This document shows positions 1 through 11,117 of a stretch of DNA of 64,000 nt, in pieces; the first letter of the stretch is position 1, and each line of letters starts with the position of its first letter. The DNA is from Aestuariibaculum sp. M13 (GTDB lineage Bacteria > Bacteroidota > Bacteroidia > Flavobacteriales > Flavobacteriaceae). The position numbers and the translations under genes are program-made. Below the pieces are notes generated by a model that searched no databases, was not told the origin of the DNA, and saw only the letters and a list, made by a program, of their open reading frames with translations. The stretch spans positions 449,548 through 513,547 of the forward strand of contig NZ_JANIAC010000001.1 in assembly GCF_024723255.1 (NCBI RefSeq). Reading direction: 5' to 3'.

Positions 1-3000
1 AATCCGAAAATGGCATCATTTTCCTGAATGAAATCTGCTTTGTGAACTAATTGATCTTCTAAGAATAAGGTATCACCAGAATCGATAATTTGTACTTTAC
101 GCATCATCTGTCTAACAACAACCTCGAAGTGTTTATCGTTAATTTTCACCCCTTGTAAACGGTATACCTCTTGTACTTCGTTTACTAAGTATTGTTGAAC
201 AGCTGAAGGTCCTTTAATATTTAAGATATCTTCCGGAGTTACAGAACCATCTGATAAAGGCATACCTGCTTTAACGTAATCATTCTCTTGTACAAGAATC
301 TGATTCGATAATTTAACTAGGTACTTCTTAACTTCACCTAACTTAGATTCAACAACGATCTCACGGTTACCACGTTTGATTTTACCGAAAGAAACCACAC
401 CATCAATTTCACTAACTACAGCTGGGTTAGATGGGTTACGTGCTTCGAATAACTCGGTTACACGTGGTAAACCTCCTGTAATATCCCCTGCCTTAGCAGA
501 TTTACGAGGAATCTTAACTAATACCTTACCAACAGTAATCTTATCTCCATCATTAATCATTAAGTGAGAACCTACCGGTAAGTTGTAAGAACGCATTGTT
601 TCACCTTTAGAATCTTCGATATGAAGTGTTGGAATTAACTTCTTATTTCTAGATTCAGAGATTACTTTCTCTTGGAAACCTGTTTGCTCATCAATTTCTA
701 CTTGGTAAGTTACCCCTTGCTCGATATTTTCATATCTCACTTTTCCGGCGAATTCTGAAATAATTACACCGTTATATGGATCCCAAGAACAAACGACATC
801 ACCTTTACTTAATTCCTGACCGTTTTCGATCATTAAAGTAGAACCGTAAGGAATGTTATTCGTACTTAATGCAATACCAGTTTTCTTATCGATTAACTTA
901 ATCTCAGTTGTACGAGAAATAACAATATCAACTTCGTTTCCTTCGCTATCAGTACCTTTAACCGTTTTTAAATCTTCGATTTCAGCGATACCGTCAAACT
1001 TAACGATTAATTTATTTTCTTCTGAAATGTTACCAGCAATACCCCCTACGTGGAACGTACGAAGTGTTAACTGTGTACCAGGCTCACCAATAGACTGTGC
1101 TGCCACAACTCCAACTGCTTCACCCATTTGAACCATTTTACCGGTTGCAAGGTTACGACCGTAACATTTAGCACAAATACCTTGTAAAGCTTCACAACTT
1201 AAAGCAGAACGTACTTCGATTTTCTCTAATGGAGAATCTCCAATAGCTTTCGCAATATGATCTTCAATTAATTGTCCTGAAGCAACCAATAACTCATCTG
1301 TTAATGGATGGTAAACATCGTTTAATGATACACGTCCTTCAATTCTTTCAGCTAAAGTTTCAACAACTTCATCATTTTTCTTTAATGGCTCTACTTCTAC
1401 ACCTCTTAATGTACCACAATCTTCAGAGTTGATGATAACATCTTGAGAAACGTCTACTAAACGACGTGTTAAGTAACCAGCATCTGCCGTTTTAAGAGCG
1501 GTATCCGCAAGACCTTTACGAGCACCGTGCGTAGAGATGAAGTATTCTAAAATTGAAAGACCTTCCTTAAAGTTCGAAAGAATCGGGTTTTCAATAATCT
1601 CTCCACCACCTGCATTCGATTTTTTAGGTTTCGCCATTAATCCACGCATACCTGTTAACTGACGAATCTGCTCTTTCGAACCACGCGCTCCAGAATCAAG
1701 CATCATGAATACCGAGTTAAATCCTTGTTGGTCTTCACGAATACGTTTCATAGACAACTCGGTTAACTCTGCGTTGGTCGATGTCCAAATGTCAATCACC
1801 TGGTTGTAACGCTCGTTGTTGGTAATAAGTCCCATGTTATAGTTACCTGTAATACCCTCAACTAAACCGTTAGCTTTATCAATCATACCTTGTTTTTCAG
1901 CTGGGATAATAATATCACCTAAACTGAATGATAATCCACCCTGGAATGCAAACTTAAATCCTAAAGTTCTAATCGCATCTAAGAAATCTGCGGTTTCAGG
2001 AACTGAAGTATATTTAAGAATTTGTCCAATAATATCTCTTAACGACTTTTTAGTAAGTACCTGGTTTATATAACCCGCGGCCTGTGGCACGTGTTGGTTA
2101 AATAATACACGACCAACAGTTGTTTCAATAATTGTTGGAGCTAACTTACCATCTTCGTTAATATCTAAAGTTCTTACTTTAATACCGGCATTTAAGTCTA
2201 CACGCTTTTCGTTGAAAGCAATTTCTACTTCCTCTGGTGCGTAGAATGTTAATCCTTCACCTTTAACAACTAACTCAGGTGTAGATTTACGGTGCTTAGT
2301 CATATAATAAAGACCAAGAACCATGTCCTGAGAAGGTACTGTTACCGGTGAACCGTTTGCTGGATTTAAGATATTGTGAGAGGCCAACATTAATAACTGA
2401 CACTCTAAAATAGCTTCTGGGCCTAACGGTAAGTGAACTGCCATCTGGTCACCATCGAAATCCGCGTTAAACGCCGTACACACTAATGGGTGTAATTGAA
2501 TCGCTTTACCCTCGATTAACTTAGGTTGGAACGCTTGAATACCCAAACGGTGTAACGTAGGAGCACGGTTTAGTAATACTGGATGTCCTTTAAGAACGTT
2601 TTCCAAGATATCCCAAACCACAGGCTCTTTTTTGTCAATAATTTTCTTAGCAGACTTAACTGTTTTTACAATACCTCTTTCAATTAATTTTCTAATTACG
2701 AAAGGCTTGTAAAGCTCAGCCGCCATATTTTTTGGTAAACCACACTCATAAAGTTTTAACTCCGGTCCAACAACAATTACCGAACGCGCCGAGTAATCAA
2801 CACGTTTACCAAGTAAGTTTTGACGGAAACGCCCTTGTTTACCTTTTAATGAATCTGATAATGATTTTAACGGTCTGTTAGAATCTGTTTTTACCGCTGA
2901 TGATTTACGTGTGTTATCAAATAACGAATCTACAGATTCCTGTAACATACGTTTTTCGTTACGTAAAATTACCTCTGGTGCTTTAATCTCAACAAGTCTC

Positions 3001-3890
3001 TTAAGACGGTTGTTACGGATAATTACACGACGGTATAAATCATTTAAATCTGACGTTGCGAAACGACCACCATCTAATGGCACTAACGGACGTAATTCTG
3101 GTGGAATAACAGGGATTACTTTCATAATCATCCACTCCGGACGGTTCTCTCTGTTATTGTTAGACTCACGTAACGATTCTACAACTTGTAAACGTTTTAA
3201 AGCTTCAGTTTTACGTTGCTTAGACGTTTCTGTATTTGCTTTATGACGTAATTCGTATGATAATGATTCTAAATCAATTCTAGCTAATAATTCAATCAAA
3301 CACTCAGCTCCCATTTTAGCTAAGAACTTGTTTGGATCTGAATCATCTAAATACTGGTTATCATTCGGAAGGGTTTCAAGAATATTTAAGTATTCTTCTT
3401 CTGTTAAGAAGTCCATTTTTTGTAATGGTTCTCCTTCTTCATTTTTAGCGATACCTGGCTGAATTACTACATAACGCTCGTAGTAAATAATCATATCTAA
3501 TTTCTTAGACGGTAACCCTAATAAATAACCTATTTTATTTGGTAACGAACGGAAATACCAAATGTGAGCGATTGGCACAACTAAGTTGATGTGTCCAACT
3601 CTATCACGACGTACTTTCTTTTCTGTTACTTCAACACCACATCGGTCACAAACGATACCTTTGTAGCGAATTCTTTTATATTTACCACAAGCACACTCGT
3701 AATCCTTTACAGGACCAAAGATACGCTCACAGAATAAACCATCTCTTTCTGGTTTATGAGTTCGATAATTGATAGTTTCAGGTTTTAAAACCTCACCTCT
3801 AGACTCTGCTAAAATAGACTCTGGTGACGCTAAACCAATTGAGATCTGATTAAATCTCTTTACTGTATTCTTATCTTGTTTTCTTGCCAT
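1..3890 (-). CDS. rpoC: DNA-directed RNA polymerase subunit beta' (partial, C-terminus cut by window edge)
   Basis: Catalytic clamp subunit of RNA polymerase. The reading frame is open from an ATG at 3888-3890 (MARKQD...) to the left edge, about 1296 codons, so roughly the last tenth is missing. The N-terminal zinc ribbon (CACG...CDRC) lies near residues 65-85. The catalytic Mg-binding motif NADFDGD is at about residues 475-481 (2448-2468). The second zinc site (SCEALQG then CAKC) lies near residue 900. It follows rpoB in the same direction after 74 bases that contain a 15-bp hairpin, so it is co-transcribed with rpoB. The start follows family convention, and no Shine-Dalgarno sequence is seen, as is normal in Bacteroidota. 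Confidence 0.97.
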   Translation of the reverse strand, partial: MARKQDKNTVKRFNQISIGLASPESILAESRGEVLKPETINYRTHKPERDGLFCERIFGPVKDYECACGKYKRIRYKGIVCDRCGVEVTEKKVRRDRVGHINLVVPIAHIWYFRSLPNKIGYLLGLPSKKLDMIIYYERYVVIQPGIAKNEEGEPLQKMDFLTEEEYLNILETLPNDNQYLDDSDPNKFLAKMGAECLIELLARIDLESLSYELRHKANTETSKQRKTEALKRLQVVESLRESNNNRENRPEWMIMKVIPVIPPELRPLVPLDGGRFATSDLNDLYRRVIIRNNRLKRLVEIKAPEVILRNEKRMLQESVDSLFDNTRKSSAVKTDSNRPLKSLSDSLKGKQGRFRQNLLGKRVDYSARSVIVVGPELKLYECGLPKNMAAELYKPFVIRKLIERGIVKTVKSAKKIIDKKEPVVWDILENVLKGHPVLLNRAPTLHRLGIQAFQPKLIEGKAIQLHPLVCTAFNADFDGDQMAVHLPLGPEAILECQLLMLASHNILNPANGSPVTVPSQDMVLGLYYMTKHRKSTPELVVKGEGLTFYAPEEVEIAFNEKRVDLNAGIKVRTLDINEDGKLAPTIIETTVGRVLFNQHVPQAAGYINQVLTKKSLRDIIGQILKYTSVPETADFLDAIRTLGFKFAFQGGLSFSLGDIIIPAEKQGMIDKANGLVEGITGNYNMGLITNNERYNQVIDIWTSTNAELTELSMKRIREDQQGFNSVFMMLDSGARGSKEQIRQLTGMRGLMAKPKKSNAGGGEIIENPILSNFKEGLSILEYFISTHGARKGLADTALKTADAGYLTRRLVDVSQDVIINSEDCGTLRGVEVEPLKKNDEVVETLAERIEGRVSLNDVYHPLTDELLVASGQLIEDHIAKAIGDSPLEKIEVRSALSCEALQGICAKCYGRNLATGKMVQMGEAVGVVAAQSIGEPGTQLTLRTFHVGGIAGNISEENKLIVKFDGIAEIEDLKTVKGTDSEGNEVDIVISRTTEIKLIDKKTGIALSTNNIPYGSTLMIENGQELSKGDVVCSWDPYNGVIISEFAGKVRYENIEQGVTYQVEIDEQTGFQEKVISESRNKKLIPTLHIEDSKGETMRSYNLPVGSHLMINDGDKITVGKVLVKIPRKSAKAGDITGGLPRVTELFEARNPSNPAVVSEIDGVVSFGKIKRGNREIVVESKLGEVKKYLVKLSNQILVQENDYVKAGMPLSDGSVTPEDILNIKGPSAVQQYLVNEVQEVYRLQGVKINDKHFEVVVRQMMRKVQIIDSGDTLFLEDQLVHKADFIQENDAIFG

Positions 3891-3925
3891 AATATATGGT
3901 GCTATCGAATTATTTGTAAACTTTT

Positions 3926-3959
3926 AGCATACCGCTTAAAGCAATTTAAGCGGTATGCT
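3926..3959 (-). promoter_or_regulatory. Perfect 15-bp stem-loop in the rpoB-rpoC gap
   Basis: AGCATACCGCTTAAA (3926-3940) and its exact reverse complement (3945-3959) enclose a four-base loop. On the transcribed strand the stem is followed by AAAAG, not by a U-run, so it is not a standard intrinsic terminator. It fills almost half of the 74-base gap. By analogy with other rpoBC operons it could be an RNase III-type processing site, a 3'-end stabiliser for rpoB mRNA or a partial attenuator; that role is inference. Confidence 0.75.
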
Positions 3960-3964
3960 GTATA

Positions 3965-6900
3965 TTATTCCTCTAATCTAATGTCTAATCCTAGACCTTT
4001 CAATTCGTGCATTAATACGTTGAAAGATTCTGGTAATCCAGGATCTGGCATTGGTTCACCTTTTACGATTGCTTCGTAAGTTTTAGCTCTACCAATTACA
4101 TCATCAGATTTTACAGTTAAGATCTCTCTTAAAGTACTTGATGCACCATATGCTTCAAGTGCCCAAACCTCCATCTCACCAAAACGCTGACCACCAAACT
4201 GAGCTTTACCTCCTAATGGTTGTTGCGTAATTAATGAGTATGGTCCAATAGAACGTGCGTGCATCTTATCGTCTACCATGTGACCTAACTTAAGCATGTA
4301 GATAACACCTACTGTTGCTGGCTGGTCGAAACGATCTCCAGTACCTCCATCATAAAGGTAAGTATGACCGTATCTTGGGATACCTGCTTCGTCTGTAAGT
4401 TCATTAATTTGATCGATAGTTGCACCGTCGAAAATAGGAGTCGCGAACTTACGACCTAATTTTTGACCTGCCCAACCAAGTACAGTTTCGTATATCTGAC
4501 CAATGTTCATACGAGAAGGTACACCAAGTGGGTTAAGAACGATATCTACAGGAGTTCCGTCTTCTAAGAATGGCATATCTTCTTCACGAACGATACGTGC
4601 AACAATACCTTTGTTACCGTGACGTCCTGCCATCTTATCACCTACTTTAAGTTTACGTTTCTTAGCAATATAAACTTTTGCTAATTTAATAATACCTGAT
4701 GGTAACTCGTCTCCTACAGAGATTGTAAACTTCTCACGTCTTAAAGAACCTTGTAAGTCGTTTTCTTTAATCTTGTAGTTGTGAATTAAATCTGCAACAA
4801 GTTGATTTGTATGATCATCAGTCGTCCATTTTCCAGACACCAAGTGCGCATAATCATCAACAGCATTTAACATTTTAAGCGTGAATTTCTTACCTTTTGG
4901 TAATACTTCTTCACCTAAATCGTTGTAAATACCTTGAGCAGTTTTACCATTTACGACGTTGAATAATTTCTCGATTAAAACTTCTTTTAATTCATCAAAT
5001 TTTCTATCGTAAATACCTTCTAATGCTACGATATCATCTTTATCCTGAGCACGTTTACGTTTATCTTTAACGGCTCTAGAGAATAATTTCTTGTCGATAA
5101 CAACACCGTTTAATGATGGAGATGCTTTTAATGAGGCATCTTTTACATCACCGGCTTTATCACCGAAGATAGCTCTTAATAATTTTTCTTCCGGAGTTGG
5201 GTCGCTTTCTCCTTTTGGAGTAATCTTACCAATTAAGATATCGCCAGGCTTAACTTCAGCTCCAATGCGAATCATTCCGTTTTCATCTAAATCTTTAGTA
5301 GCTTCTTCAGATACGTTAGGGATATCGTTAGTTAACTCTTCGTTACCTAATTTAGTATCTCTAACCTCTAATGAGTACTCATCGATGTGGATAGATGTAA
5401 AGATATCTTCACGTACAACACGCTCAGAAATTACAATCGCATCCTCAAAGTTATAACCTTTCCAAGGCATGAAGGCAACCTTCATGTTTCTACCTAAAGC
5501 AAGTTCTCCTTTTTGTGTCGCATAACCTTCACATAAAACTTGACCTTTCTTTACAACATCACCTTTAACAACAATTGGCTTAAGGTTGATAGAAGTTCCC
5601 TGGTTGGTTTTTCTATATTTTACTAATTGATACGTTTTAACGTCGCTGTCGAAGCTTACTTTTGCTTCATCTTCAGTACGCTCGTAACGTATTTGAATTT
5701 CGTTTGCATCTACGTAAAGTACTTCTCCATTTCCTTCTGCATTAATTAATACACGAGAATCTGAAGCTACCTGACGCTCTAAACCAGTTCCAACAATCGG
5801 CGACTCTGGCAATAATAATGGTACTGCCTGACGCATCATGTTCGATCCCATCAACGCACGGTTCGCATCATCATGCTCTAAGAACGGGATTAACGAAGCC
5901 GAAATAGATGAAATCTGGTTAGGCGCAACGTCTGTATAGTGGATGTGCTCTGGTTCAATTACCGGGAAATCACCCTCCATACGAGCAATTACCTTATCGT
6001 GTAATATTTTACCATCGTTATCTACTTTTACAGTAGCCTGCGCGATTAATTTACCCTCTTCCTCTTCAGCACTTAAGTAAATAGGATCGTTTTTAATATC
6101 AACAGTTCCATTATCAACTGGACGGTAAGGTGTTTCAATGAATCCCATTGAGTTTACCTTCGCGTAAACAGATAATGACGAAATTAATCCAATGTTTGGT
6201 CCCTCAGGAGTTTCAATCGGACATAAACGACCATAGTGTGTATAGTGAACGTCACGAACCTCGAAACCTGCTCTTTCACGAGAAAGACCTCCAGGTCCAA
6301 GAGCCGATAGACGACGCTTGTGTGTAATCTCGGCTAATGGATTGGTTTGATCCATGAACTGAGATAACTGGTTTGTACCAAAGAACGAGTTAATTACCGA
6401 CGATAATGTTTTTGCATTAATTAAGTCGATTGGTGTAAATACCTCGTTATCACGAACGTTCATACGCTCACGGATAGTACGTGCCATACGTGCTAAACCA
6501 ACACCAAACTGTTGAGATAATTGCTCACCTACAGTACGTACACGACGGTTAGATAAGTGGTCAATATCATCAATCTCTGCTTTAGAGTTGATAAGCTCGA
6601 TTAAATATTTTATAATGGTAATGATATCTTCTTTGGTAAGCACTTGCTTATCCATTTCGATATCAAGATTTAATTTCTTGTTCATTCTGTAACGACCTAC
6701 TTCACCTAAAGAGTAACGTTGGTCACTAAAGAATAATTTATCTATAATACCACGTGCTGTTTCCTCATCTGGCGGCTCAGCGTTACGTAATTGTCTATAG
6801 ATATGCTCAACAGCCTCTTTTTCAGAGTTTGTTGGGTCTTTTTGTAATGTATTGTGAATGATGGCGTAATCTCCCTGTTCTGCACTTTCTTTGTGTAACA

Positions 6901-7777
6901 GAATAGTTTTTACGTCTGCATCGATGATTTCTTCTATGTTGTCTTTATCTAGAATAGTATCACGATCAAGAATAATCTCGTTACGCTCGATAGATACTAC
7001 CTCTCCTGTATCCTCGTCAACAAAATCCTCGTGCCATGTGTTAAGTACACGTGCTGCAAGTTTTCTTCCTTGGTATTTTTTTAATCCAGATTTAGAAACT
7101 TTAATTTCTTCAGCAAGATCGAATATCTCTAAGATATCTTTATCACGCTCAAAACCAATTGCTCTAAATAATGTTGTTACAGGTAACTTTTTCTTTCTGT
7201 CAATGTAAGCATACATTACCTGGTTAATATCGGTAGCAAACTCAATCCAAGATCCTTTAAACGGAATAACTCTGGCTGAGTATAACTTTGTTCCATTAGC
7301 ATGGAAAGACTGTCCGAAGAATACACCTGGCGAACGGTGTAACTGAGATACTACAACACGCTCTGCTCCGTTAATTACGAAAGTACCGCTTGGAGTCATG
7401 TAAGGAATAGTTCCTAAGTACACATCTTGAACAATAGTTTCGAAATCCTCGTGTTCAGGGTCTGTACAATATAACTTTAATCTTGCTTTAAGCGGAACGC
7501 TGTAAGTAAGTCCTCTTTCTATACACTCATCTATAGCGTATCGTGGTGGATCTACGAAGTAATCTAAAAATTCTAAAACAAATTGATTACGTGAATCTGT
7601 AATTGGAAAGTTTTCCATGAAGGTGTTATATAAACCTTCATCACCTCTTTCTTCCGATTTAGTTTCTAACTGGAAAAAATCCTGGAAGGATTTAATCTGA
7701 ATATCCAAGAAATCTGGGTATTCTGTTCTATTAACAATAGACGAGAAATTTAATCTTTCAGCTTGTGTTGACAACAT
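3965..7777 (-). CDS. rpoB: DNA-directed RNA polymerase subunit beta
   Basis: RNA polymerase beta subunit, 1270 residues from the ATG at 7775-7777. An in-frame TTG directly upstream (7778-7780) would add one residue, but ATG matches flavobacterial homologues (MLxxQxERLNFSS). The rifampicin-pocket cluster ([16 protein letters not shown], then [13 protein letters not shown]) keeps the wild-type residues, so rifampicin sensitivity is predicted at this locus. The conserved [10 protein letters not shown] and [18 protein letters not shown] blocks near the C-terminus are intact. It sits between rplL and rpoC in the canonical order. Confidence 0.98.
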   Translation of the reverse strand: MLSTQAERLNFSSIVNRTEYPDFLDIQIKSFQDFFQLETKSEERGDEGLYNTFMENFPITDSRNQFVLEFLDYFVDPPRYAIDECIERGLTYSVPLKARLKLYCTDPEHEDFETIVQDVYLGTIPYMTPSGTFVINGAERVVVSQLHRSPGVFFGQSFHANGTKLYSARVIPFKGSWIEFATDINQVMYAYIDRKKKLPVTTLFRAIGFERDKDILEIFDLAEEIKVSKSGLKKYQGRKLAARVLNTWHEDFVDEDTGEVVSIERNEIILDRDTILDKDNIEEIIDADVKTILLHKESAEQGDYAIIHNTLQKDPTNSEKEAVEHIYRQLRNAEPPDEETARGIIDKLFFSDQRYSLGEVGRYRMNKKLNLDIEMDKQVLTKEDIITIIKYLIELINSKAEIDDIDHLSNRRVRTVGEQLSQQFGVGLARMARTIRERMNVRDNEVFTPIDLINAKTLSSVINSFFGTNQLSQFMDQTNPLAEITHKRRLSALGPGGLSRERAGFEVRDVHYTHYGRLCPIETPEGPNIGLISSLSVYAKVNSMGFIETPYRPVDNGTVDIKNDPIYLSAEEEEGKLIAQATVKVDNDGKILHDKVIARMEGDFPVIEPEHIHYTDVAPNQISSISASLIPFLEHDDANRALMGSNMMRQAVPLLLPESPIVGTGLERQVASDSRVLINAEGNGEVLYVDANEIQIRYERTEDEAKVSFDSDVKTYQLVKYRKTNQGTSINLKPIVVKGDVVKKGQVLCEGYATQKGELALGRNMKVAFMPWKGYNFEDAIVISERVVREDIFTSIHIDEYSLEVRDTKLGNEELTNDIPNVSEEATKDLDENGMIRIGAEVKPGDILIGKITPKGESDPTPEEKLLRAIFGDKAGDVKDASLKASPSLNGVVIDKKLFSRAVKDKRKRAQDKDDIVALEGIYDRKFDELKEVLIEKLFNVVNGKTAQGIYNDLGEEVLPKGKKFTLKMLNAVDDYAHLVSGKWTTDDHTNQLVADLIHNYKIKENDLQGSLRREKFTISVGDELPSGIIKLAKVYIAKKRKLKVGDKMAGRHGNKGIVARIVREEDMPFLEDGTPVDIVLNPLGVPSRMNIGQIYETVLGWAGQKLGRKFATPIFDGATIDQINELTDEAGIPRYGHTYLYDGGTGDRFDQPATVGVIYMLKLGHMVDDKMHARSIGPYSLITQQPLGGKAQFGGQRFGEMEVWALEAYGASSTLREILTVKSDDVIGRAKTYEAIVKGEPMPDPGLPESFNVLMHELKGLGLDIRLEE

Positions 7778-7844
7778 CAATGGACGGAATTATGATTAAA
7801 AATAATAAAAGTTGTGGCGTATGTAAATGTTATATACGCAAAAT

Positions 7845-7880
7845 GGTTTAGGTCTTGAAGGTAACCTCCAGACCTAAACC
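7845..7880 (-). promoter_or_regulatory. Stem-loop in the rplL-rpoB gap
   Basis: GGTTTAGGTCT (7845-7855) pairs exactly with AGACCTAAACC (7870-7880). The 14-base loop can form a short inner helix. No U-run follows on the transcribed strand. In E. coli the equivalent rplL-rpoB gap carries an attenuator and an RNase III site that set ribosomal protein against polymerase output. The position is the same here but the sequence is not, so a shared role is inference. Confidence 0.65.
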
Positions 7881-7903
7881 TTTATGTTTTGTAAAAGCTA
7901 AGC

Positions 7904-8278
7904 TTATTTAAGCTCAACCTCAGCTCCTGCTTCTTCTAAAGATGCTTTTAAGCCTTCAGCTTCGTCTTTAGATACTCCTTCTTTTAAGTTACTTGGAGCT
8001 CCGTCAACTAATTCTTTAGCTTCTTTTAATCCTAAACCAGTTAATTCTTTAACTAATTTAACTACTGCTAATTTAGATGCACCAGCTGATTTTAATACTA
8101 CGTCAAACTCAGTTTGAGCTTCTTCAGCCTCACCACCAGCAGCAGGACCAGCAACAGCAACTGCAGCAGCAGCAGCAGGCTCAATACCGTACTCTTCTTT
8201 TAATATAGTAGCTAACTCGTTTACTTCTTTTACTGTTAAGTTAACTAATTGTTCTGCGAAATCTTTTAAATCTGCCAT
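7904..8278 (-). CDS. rplL: 50S ribosomal protein L7/L12
   Basis: 124-residue stalk protein that recruits translational GTPases to the ribosome. The N-terminal dimerisation helices ([15 protein letters not shown]) are followed by an Ala/Gly-rich hinge at about residues 34-52. The C-terminal factor-binding domain contains the conserved [20 protein letters not shown] helix. The length is normal for the family. It lies 66 bases downstream of rplJ, whose product anchors L7/L12 dimers to 23S rRNA. Confidence 0.98.
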   Translation of the reverse strand: MADLKDFAEQLVNLTVKEVNELATILKEEYGIEPAAAAAVAVAGPAAGGEAEEAQTEFDVVLKSAGASKLAVVKLVKELTGLGLKEAKELVDGAPSNLKEGVSKDEAEGLKASLEEAGAEVELK

Positions 8279-8344
8279 TTTCTATCGTTTTTAATAAATT
8301 TTTAATTTTAATATAATTGTAATATAGTGCGTACTATGCTAATA

Positions 8345-8866
8345 CTATCCTTCTTTTTCAGATAGTGTTTTAAGAATACCAGCTAATTTACCACCGCTTG
8401 ATTTAAGCGCTGAAACAACGTTCTTAGCAGGCGATTGTAATAATCCAACAATCTCTCCTAATAACTCCTCACGAGACTTGATGTCTACTAAGGCGTCTAA
8501 TTGGTTGTCGCCGATATAAACTGCTTCCTCAATAAACGCTCCTTTTAATAAAGGTTTTTCAGCTTTTTTACGGAAGTTTTTAATTAACTTAGCTGGCGCA
8601 TTACCTGTTTCAGAATACATTACGATTGTATTTCCTTTTAAAACAGAAGGAAGATCTTCGAAATTTTTCTCTGAAGCTTCCATTGCTTTTTCAAGTAATG
8701 TGTTTTTAACAACTGCCATTTTCACGTTTGCTTTAAAAGCAGCACGACGAAAATCTGAGGTAGTTCCTGCGTTTAATCCAGAAATATCTGCTAAATAGAT
8801 ATTTGCATTGTTAGCTAATTCTAATGTTAACTCCTCAATTACTTGTGATTTTTCTTCTCTTGTCAT
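8345..8866 (-). CDS. rplJ: 50S ribosomal protein L10
   Basis: 173-residue base of the ribosomal stalk. It binds 23S rRNA through its N-terminal domain (TREEKSQVIEELT... and the conserved VVKNTLLEKA) and L7/L12 dimers through its C-terminal helix (LAGILKTLSEKE). Only 18 bases separate it from the rplA stop. That leaves no room for the long L10-binding leader known upstream of rplJ in enterobacteria, so any autogenous control must work differently. Confidence 0.97.
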   Translation of the reverse strand: MTREEKSQVIEELTLELANNANIYLADISGLNAGTTSDFRRAAFKANVKMAVVKNTLLEKAMEASEKNFEDLPSVLKGNTIVMYSETGNAPAKLIKNFRKKAEKPLLKGAFIEEAVYIGDNQLDALVDIKSREELLGEIVGLLQSPAKNVVSALKSSGGKLAGILKTLSEKEG

Positions 8867-8885
8867 AATAAAAGTATTTAACTAA

Positions 8886-9575
8886 TTAACTAACTTTTGG
8901 ATCAACAGCAACACTAGGACTCATTGTACTAGAAAGGAAAATACTTTTAACGTAAGTACCTTTAGCAGCAGTTGGCTTAAGTTTTATTAATGTTTGAATT
9001 AATTCATTTGCGTTATCTGCGATTTTATCAGCACTGAAAGATGCTTTTCCAATTGCAGCGTGAACGATACCAGTTTTATCAACTTTAAAGTCAATTTTAC
9101 CAGCTTTCACTTCTGTTACAGCTTTAGCGATGTCCATAGTTACTGTACCAGTTTTTGGGTTAGGCATTAAACCACGAGGACCTAATACACGTCCTAATGG
9201 ACCTAATTTACCCATAACACTTGGCATAGTGATGATAACATCTACGTCAGTCCATCCGTTCTTGATTTGATCAAGGTACTCATCTAAACCTACGTAATCT
9301 GCTCCAGCTTCTTTAGCTTCTGCTTCTTTATCTGGAGTTACTAATGCTAATACTTTCATGTCTTTACCAGTTCCGTGAGGTAATGATACTACCCCTCTTA
9401 CCATCTGGTTAGCTTTACGAGGATCTACTCCTAAACGTACAGCGATATCAACTGAAGCGTCAAATTTAGTGTTAGTAATTTCCTTTACTAACTCTGATGC
9501 TTCGTTAAGAGAGTAAATTCTCCCTTTTTCAATCTTTGCTAAAGCTTCTTTTTGCTTTCTTGTTAATCTTGCCAT
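8886..9575 (-). CDS. rplA: 50S ribosomal protein L1
   Basis: 229-residue protein of the mobile L1 stalk at the ribosomal E site; in other bacteria it also represses its own operon. The conserved [18 protein letters not shown] segment, which contacts 23S rRNA, is present in the middle of the protein. It follows rplK after 19 bases in the normal L11-L1 order. Confidence 0.98.
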   Translation of the reverse strand: MARLTRKQKEALAKIEKGRIYSLNEASELVKEITNTKFDASVDIAVRLGVDPRKANQMVRGVVSLPHGTGKDMKVLALVTPDKEAEAKEAGADYVGLDEYLDQIKNGWTDVDVIITMPSVMGKLGPLGRVLGPRGLMPNPKTGTVTMDIAKAVTEVKAGKIDFKVDKTGIVHAAIGKASFSADKIADNANELIQTLIKLKPTAAKGTYVKSIFLSSTMSPSVAVDPKVS

Positions 9576-9594
9576 TTTCTAATGTTTTTAAAGA

Positions 9595-10032
9595 TTAAGA
9601 AGGGAATTGACCTGTTACGGTGATACCCATTGATCTTGCTGTTCCAGCAACCATAGTCATAGCAGATTCTAATGTAAATGCATTTAAATCCTGCATTTTA
9701 TCTTCTGCTATAGTCTTGATTTGATCCCATGAAACTTTAGCTACTTTTTTTCGGTTAGGCTCTCCTGAACCTTTTTTAATTTTGGCCGCTTCTAATAATT
9801 GTACTGCAGCTGGAGGAGTTTTAATAACGAAGTCGAAAGACTTGTCTTTATAAACCGAAATAACAACAGGTAAAACTTTTCCAGCTTTATCCTGAGTTCT
9901 AGCATTAAATTGCTTACAGAACTCCATGATGTTAACACCAGCAGCACCTAAAGCGGGTCCAACCGGTGGCGACGGATTCGCAGCACCTCCCCGAACTTGT
10001 AACTTAACTACTTTACTTAATTCTTTTGCCAT
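9595..10032 (-). CDS. rplK: 50S ribosomal protein L11
   Basis: 145-residue protein of the GTPase-associated centre, which forms the thiostrepton-binding surface with 23S rRNA. The proline-rich N-terminal signature ([25 protein letters not shown]) marks the family, and the C-terminal RNA-binding domain ends at ARSMGITV. It stands 72 bases downstream of nusG and 19 bases upstream of rplA. Confidence 0.98.
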   Translation of the reverse strand: MAKELSKVVKLQVRGGAANPSPPVGPALGAAGVNIMEFCKQFNARTQDKAGKVLPVVISVYKDKSFDFVIKTPPAAVQLLEAAKIKKGSGEPNRKKVAKVSWDQIKTIAEDKMQDLNAFTLESAMTMVAGTARSMGITVTGQFPS

Positions 10033-10104
10033 TTTTAATAATTTAGTGTGATAAACTTTTAGTTGGAAGCAAAAAGCCTATCCTTTTATATAGTGTAACA
10101 ATTA

Positions 10105-10659
10105 TTATACTTTTTCAACCTGCATATAGCTTAACTCTAATGGTGTCTTTCTTCCAAATATCTTAACCATTACTTCAAGCTTACGCTTTTCTTCATTTAT
10201 TTTCTCGATAGTTCCATCAAACCCGTTGAATGGTCCATCGATAACTTTTACTGTTTCTCCTTTTGTAAAAGGAATAGCTACATTTGATGTTTCTTCAACA
10301 GATAACTCATCTACCTTACCTAACATTCTGTTTACTTCAGATTGTCTTAACGGCACAGGATCTCCTCCTTTTGTTTCACCTAAAAATCCAATTACGTTAG
10401 TAACCGATCTAATGATGTGAGGAACCTCTCCTGTTAGGTTGGCTTGAATCATAATATAGCCAGGAAAAAATACTTTTTCTTTGTGTGTCTTTTTTCCGTT
10501 TCTTATCTGAACAACACGTTCTGTAGGAACCAATACCTGATCAACATAATCCTGCATTCCTAAACGAGCGATTTCATTCTCGATATAGGTTTTAATTTTA
10601 TTTTCTTGACCACTTACGGCTCTAACAACGTACCATTTTTTTTCACTCACCTCAGACAT
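10105..10659 (-). CDS. nusG: Transcription termination/antitermination protein NusG
   Basis: 184-residue elongation factor that binds the RNA polymerase clamp and couples it to Rho or ribosomal protein S10. The N-terminal NGN domain starts with KKWYVVRAVSGQENKIK and holds the FFPGYIMIQ motif. The C-terminal KOW motif (about residues 131-160) contains VIDGPFNGFDGTI. It lies between secE and rplK, the usual bacterial order, 18 bases from secE. Confidence 0.98.
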   Translation of the reverse strand: MSEVSEKKWYVVRAVSGQENKIKTYIENEIARLGMQDYVDQVLVPTERVVQIRNGKKTHKEKVFFPGYIMIQANLTGEVPHIIRSVTNVIGFLGETKGGDPVPLRQSEVNRMLGKVDELSVEETSNVAIPFTKGETVKVIDGPFNGFDGTIEKINEEKRKLEVMVKIFGRKTPLELSYMQVEKV

Positions 10660-10677
10660 AAAATTTCAGTTTTCCCG

Positions 10678-10872
10678 TTAGTTAATCAGTTGAAAATAAA
10701 AAGCCATAAACTTGCTAAATACGGTATCAACTCCCCATATTGCTAAGGAAAATACGATAGAGAACACAGCCACTAAAACAGTTAAACTTTGTGCTTCTGC
10801 CCAAGTTGGCCAACTTACATTGTTTTTAAGTTCGCTAAATGATTCTTTTATGTAATTTACAATTCCAGCCAT
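10678..10872 (-). CDS. secE: Preprotein translocase subunit SecE
   Basis: 64-residue inner-membrane subunit that clamps SecY in the Sec translocon. It has the short single-span form: an amphipathic N-terminal helix (YIKESFSELKNNVSWPTWAE, the family signature) and one membrane segment at about residues 31-55. It is encoded directly upstream of nusG, as in most bacteria. Confidence 0.95.
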   Translation of the reverse strand: MAGIVNYIKESFSELKNNVSWPTWAEAQSLTVLVAVFSIVFSLAIWGVDTVFSKFMAFYFQLIN

Positions 10873-10984
10873 TTATTTATTTTTTATCAACAGATTAAAA
10901 TTTCAGTTATTCGCTCTAAAAAAGCTCCCCAAAACTCTTACATCCTTATTTATTGAAAGGAACCTAAAATTAAGTTCCTTATTG

Positions 10985-11057
10985 CACGGGTTGAGAGACT
11001 CGAACTCCCGACACCTGGTTTTGGAGACCAGTGCTCTACCAACTGAGCTAAACCCGT
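10985..11057 (-). tRNA. tRNA-Trp (anticodon CCA)
   Basis: A 73-base cloverleaf. The acceptor helix ACGGGTT pairs with AACCCGT, the D-arm reads TAGCTCAGTTGG, the anticodon loop is CTCCAAA and the T-loop is GTTCGAGTC. The 3' CCA is not encoded. It sits between tuf and secE and would be cut out of the operon transcript. Confidence 0.97.
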
Positions 11058-11061
11058 AGAT

Positions 11062-11099
11062 ATGTTAAGGTATCTGTATCTCTAAAGATACCTTAACAT
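11062..11099 (-). promoter_or_regulatory. Perfect 14-bp stem-loop between tuf and tRNA-Trp
   Basis: ATGTTAAGGTATCT (11062-11075) pairs exactly with AGATACCTTAACAT (11086-11099) around a 10-base loop. On the transcribed strand it lies between the tuf stop and the 5' end of tRNA-Trp and has no U-run. It may protect the tuf mRNA 3' end after the tRNA is excised, or act as a weak attenuator that gives tuf higher output than the downstream genes. Both roles are inference. Confidence 0.7.
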
Positions 11100-11117
11100 T
11101 ATGTCTATTAAACTGTA

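Noticed and set aside
5091-5456. 121-codon frame antisense to rpoB, with similar frames at 6891-7208, 2911-3246 and 853-1131
   Set aside because: They mirror strongly conserved rpoB/rpoC codons, have low-complexity Ser/Ile-rich translations and no gene-like context.
7778-7780. TTG as the rpoB start
   Set aside because: The next codon is ATG and matches the usual N-terminus; the TTG adds one residue without support.
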